From positions 245,001 through 267,500 of the forward strand of contig NW_026728911.1 in assembly GCF_030272615.1 (NCBI RefSeq): 22,500 bases of DNA, given 5' to 3'. The position numbers and the translations under genes were made by a program. This document shows positions 18,962-22,500 of this stretch, in pieces (the first letter of the stretch is position 1; each line of letters starts with the position of its first letter). Source of the stretch: Cryptomeria japonica (Eukaryota > Streptophyta > Pinopsida > Cupressales > Cupressaceae). Under the pieces are notes generated by a model. It was not told the origin of the DNA and searched no databases. It saw nothing but the letters and a program-made list of their open reading frames with translations.

Positions 18962-20218
18962 CACCCACCCTGGCCAAGGTGGGTCACGGGGTGGGTCCTA
19001 GGGTGGGTAACGGGGTGGGTACTAAGGTGCGTGCCAAGGTGGGGTCATAGGGTGGGTGCCAAGGTGGGCACCAGGGTGGGTGTGCACCAACCCTAGCCAG
19101 GGTAGGTCACGGGGTGGTTGTCGGGGTGGGCGTCAAGGAGCCAAGGTGGGTGGCAAGTAGCCAAGTTGCGTGCCAAGGTGGGTGTCGGGGTGGGTGCCAA
19201 GGATCCAAGGTGGGTGCCAAGGAACCAAGGTGGGTGTCTGGGTGGGTGCCGAGGTGGGAGCCAGGGTGGGTCCCAAGGTGAGTGCAAAGGTGGGTGCCAG
19301 GGTCAAGGTGAGTGCCAATGTGGGTTCCAAGGTGCCAGGGTCAGGGTGAGTGCCAATGTGGGTTCAAAGGTGCTAAGTTGGGTGCGAGGTTGGGTGCGAG
19401 GGTGGGTGGGTGCCAAGGTGTGCTAGGTGGAAGCCCGGGTGGTCGGCATCCCATGGGTGTCGAGTTGGGTGCCTGATGGGTGCTTCTTGTCAAGTTTTAG
19501 TCGTCGGGACTCATTTCGAGCCTTAGAGGTCGTTTCTTGTCCGGTTGCCCTGTCTTCGACCTGGGAACCCAATTTTGGTCCTCGGGTCCCATTTTTTTTT
19601 GTCTCGCATCCCACTTTTGGCCTGTGGCCTTTTCGGGGTCGATTCTCGTTTTGGGCATCAGAGCATGTTTCTTCTCCTAAAACCCAATATTTGTTTATTA
19701 AGTCTCGGAACACATTTTTGTTTCTCGTGGACCCATCATGGGTCTTGGAACGCATTTGTGGTCCTTGGGTTCCCATTTTGCATCCCGAAACTTGTGTTTT
19801 GGTGCTTGATCCCTATTTTGGGTGCCCACCTTGCACCAAGTGCGCACCCGGGGCAAACCGAGCGCCTTGGTGCACCGGGGCAAGATCGAGCGTGCACCCG
19901 AGGCGCCCCGAACATGCACCAAGGTGCACTCGGCCCACATGTGAGCGCAGGTCGTTGCGCCCGAGGTGGTGTGTGGGCACCGCGTTGCAGACGGGACACT
20001 GCACGCACACGACGCCCCCTACAGGTGCACGCACGTAGGCCGGGCCGGGTGCACACCCGACGCCCTAGCAAGGTGCGCGCACCCCGGGCAGGGCTCACAA
20101 TTGGCGAACGGGGCGCACTTCGCGAGGGAGGGTGTGCACCTCGACGGGGGTGGGTGGCCGGGGTGGATTCGCACGTGGGTCGCGGTTTGCTAAGTACACA
20201 CTGCGACAAGCTCATAAC

Positions 20219-20338
20219 GGGTGCGATCATACCAGCGTTAGTGCACCGGATCCCATCAGAAACTCCGCAGTTAAGCGCGCTTGGGCCGGAGTAGTACTGG
20301 GATGGGTGACCTCCCGGGAAGTCCCGGTGTTGCAACCC
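20219..20338 (+). rRNA. 5S rRNA: 5S ribosomal RNA gene, copy 2, with two 1-nt insertions
   Basis: This copy matches copy 1 apart from one substitution (G for A at gene position 19, giving CCAGCGTTAGTG) and two extra A: CAGAAACTCC (20260-20262) for CAGAACTCC, and TTGCAACCC (20334-20335) for TTGCACCC. The first insertion lies in the strongly conserved loop region before the A box. The second breaks the GGGTGC/GCACCC pairing of helix I. The A box, intermediate element, C box, upstream 40 bp and T run are unchanged. Either this copy is becoming a pseudogene or the insertions are consensus errors. Other single-base indels in the surrounding duplicate favour the second reading. The base at position 19 is the one I recall as usual in gymnosperms. 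Confidence 0.9.
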
Positions 20339-20344
20339 TTTTTT
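20339..20344 (+). terminator. Pol III T-run terminator of 5S copy 2
   Basis: Six T directly follow the final CCC, then AGTTTTTCG, as at copy 1. Confidence 0.85.
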
Positions 20345-22500
20345 AGTTTTTCGCCGGGCATCGCAATGCTATTTGAATAAACCTTTTGCCCGTTTGCGTT
20401 CTCGTCGGGGCCGGGCCGGGCCGGGGTGCGCTGCCCGCACTACCGCGCGCGCGGGGGCGACACCGAGCGCGCACCCGAGGCGCCCCGAGCACACAGGCCA
20501 CGGTGCAACCCCGGGCGTTGTGCGCGCACCCCGGTGCGCCCGAGGTGCTGCGCGCGCACCCAGGTGAAATCGGTGTGCACCTCGGCCAGTGCGCGCATCG
20601 GTCGAGTCGCGCACGTTGGCCAAGGTGCACGGTGATGTTTCTTACTCTAAGGTTCCGCACCAGACGCCGGGACAGGTGAGCGAAGCTGGGCGGGGCCGGG
20701 TGCGCGGCCGGGGCAGGTGCACGCAGCTGGAGAGAGCTTTGGAGCACACTTCGGAGCGCACCAATGATGCGCTCCATTCAAAAGTTTCCTGAAAAGGCAA
20801 AAAAAGTTGAGATTATAGAATTTCCCACTTGAGAGATTGTAAAAAAAAAAAATTTAAAATGAAGGAAACGCGGGTGCCAAGGTGTGCGCAGCCCAGCCAA
20901 GGTGTGCGCACCAAGGCGCCCACCCTGGCGAAGGTGCACGCAAGGTGCGCACCCGAGGCAAACCGACAATAACCCAACTTTCGACTTCGCGCGCACCTTG
21001 GAGCGCACTTCGGAGCGCTCCTTGGTGCGCACCAATCTTGGGCACCTCGGAGTGCACCATGGCGCCCACCAAGGTGCGCAACCCGGGGCAAACCCGAGCT
21101 CCGACTTCGTGCGCACCTTGGAGCGCACGAAAGGTGCGCACCATGGCGCCCACCAAGGTGCGCAGCCCAGCCAAGGCGTGCGCATCAAGGTGCGCACCCT
21201 GGCGAAGGTGCGCACCCGGGGCAAACCGAGCTCCGACTTCGTGCGCACCTTGGAGCGCACAAAAGGTGCGCAACCCAGCCAAGGTGTGCGCACCCCGGTC
21301 AAACCGAGCTCCGAATCGTGCGCACCAGAGGTGCACGCCATCGTGCGCACCTTGGAGCACACCTTCGGAGCCCTCCTTGGTGCGCGCCGATGTTGCGCAC
21401 CTCGGAGCGCACCCGGGGAAAACAATGCAATTAACCCGACTTTCGACTTCGTGGGCACCTCGGAGCGCTCTCGGGTTCGCACCTCGGAGCACACCGAGGT
21501 GCGCACCTTTGATGCGCTGCCTTCACCAATTTCCAGAAAAGGCAAGAAAACATTGAGAAGGTGTGCGCACCGAGGTGCCCACCCTGGCGAAGGTGCACGC
21601 GAGGTGCGCACCCGGGGCAAACCGGGCTCCGACTTCGTGCACGCCGCACCTTGGAGCACACTCTCGGAGCGCTCCTTGGTGCGCACCAGGGCGCGCAACC
21701 CAGCCGAGGTGCCCACCCCGGCGAAGGTGCACGCGAGGTGCGCACCCGGGGGCAAACCGGCTCCGACTTCGTGCACGCCATGGTGCCCACCGCGGCGAAG
21801 GTGCACGCGAGGTGCGCACCCGGGGCAAACCGGGCTCCGACTTCGTGCACGCCGCACCTTGGAGCACACTTCGGAGCGCTCCTTGGTGCGCACCATGGTG
21901 CCCACCAGGGCGGCGCAACCCCGCCGAAGGTGCACGCGAGGTGCGCACCCGGGGCAAACCGGGCTCCGACTTCCGTGCACGCCGCACCTTGGAGCACACT
22001 TCGGAGCGCTCCTTGGTGCGCACCATGGTGCCCACCAGGGCGCGCAACCCCGCCGAAGGTGCACGCGAGGTGCGCACCCCGGGGCAAACCGGGCTCCGAC
22101 TTCGTGCACCGCCGCACCTTGGAGCACACTTCGGAGCGCTCCTTGGTGCGCACCAGGGCGCGCAAACCCAGCCGAGGTGCCCACCCCGGCGAAGGTGCAC
22201 GCGAGGTGCGTACCCGGGGCAAACCGGGCTCCGACTTCGTGCACGCCGCACCTTGGAGCACACTTCGGGAGCGCTCCTTTGGTGCGCACCATGGTGCCCA
22301 CCAGGCCGCGCAACCCAGCCAGGTGTGCGCACCAAGGTGCACGCGAGGTGCGCACCCGGGGCAAACCGGGGTCCGACTTCGTGCACGCCGCACCTTGGAG
22401 CACACATCGGGGCGCTCCCCGGGTTCGCACCGGCGTTGCGCACCCGTGGTGGGCACCTCGGAGCCACACCAAGGGTGGGCAGCGAGGTGCGCACCTTTGA

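Larger units (their letters stand above)
18962..22500. repeat. Right copy of large duplication, truncated by window
   Basis: Corresponds to 11021-14604. It begins with CACCCACCCTGGCCAAGGTG, continues through the G-rich array (to about 19480), the low-copy stretch (19481-19825), GC-rich spacer, 5S gene, GC-rich spacer (20345-20790), AT-rich island (20790-20865) and 128-bp array. Against the left copy it lacks one piece of about 63 bp and has a net gain of about 18 single bases, more densely towards the window end. The GC-rich frames remain open across these frame-changing indels, which argues against coding. Confidence 0.95.

Overview
This window looks like nuclear ribosomal spacer DNA from a land plant, most likely a gymnosperm. 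It contains no protein-coding gene that I can support. The firm anchors are two 5S rRNA genes on the + strand (12275-12392 and 20219-20338). The 5S sequence fits seed-plant 5S RNA, and its G/C-ending variants (for example CTTGGGCCGGAGTAGTACTGGG) are the form I recall from gymnosperms. Almost everything else is tandem or nested repeat.

Layout. (1) 1-5045: a left edge with nothing recognisable, then short decayed repeats, then about 22 copies of a 188-bp repeat. (2) 5046-9640: thirteen copies of a conserved block carrying TATATAAG on the + strand. On the - strand this reads CTTATATAGGGGAGG, which matches the plant RNA polymerase I start-site consensus TATATA(A/G)GGG. The blocks sit in units of about 490/441 bp (three copies), 311 bp (four) and 157 bp (six, one expanded to 220 bp). 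A very uniform 52-bp satellite interrupts them at 7930-8574. (3) 9640-11540: a G-rich array of GGTGGGTGCC-like words. (4) 11541-12840: a more AT-rich low-copy stretch, the 5S gene and GC-rich flanks. (5) 12841-18961: a GC-rich array built on the palindrome GGTGCGCACC and punctuated by AT-rich islands, organised in a 2365-bp higher-order repeat. (6) 18962-22500: a second copy of 11021-14604, including the second 5S gene. The large repeat period is therefore about 7.94 kb.

Model (inference). The window is the intergenic spacer of a 45S rDNA unit transcribed right to left (- strand). The thirteen blocks would be spacer and gene promoters, the 188-bp array would lie in the 5' external transcribed spacer, and 18S would lie beyond position 1. 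5S genes would be embedded in the spacer on the opposite strand, a linked (L-type) arrangement. Neither 18S nor 25S sequence is visible here, so linkage to 45S rests on the promoter-like motif and needs flanking sequence. Long open frames occur on both strands throughout the GC-rich arrays; they are by-products of stop-poor repeats.

The right-hand part (from about 19000) differs from its left-hand copy by many single-base insertions and deletions, including two inside the second 5S gene. This suggests either relaxed constraint or imperfect long-read consensus.
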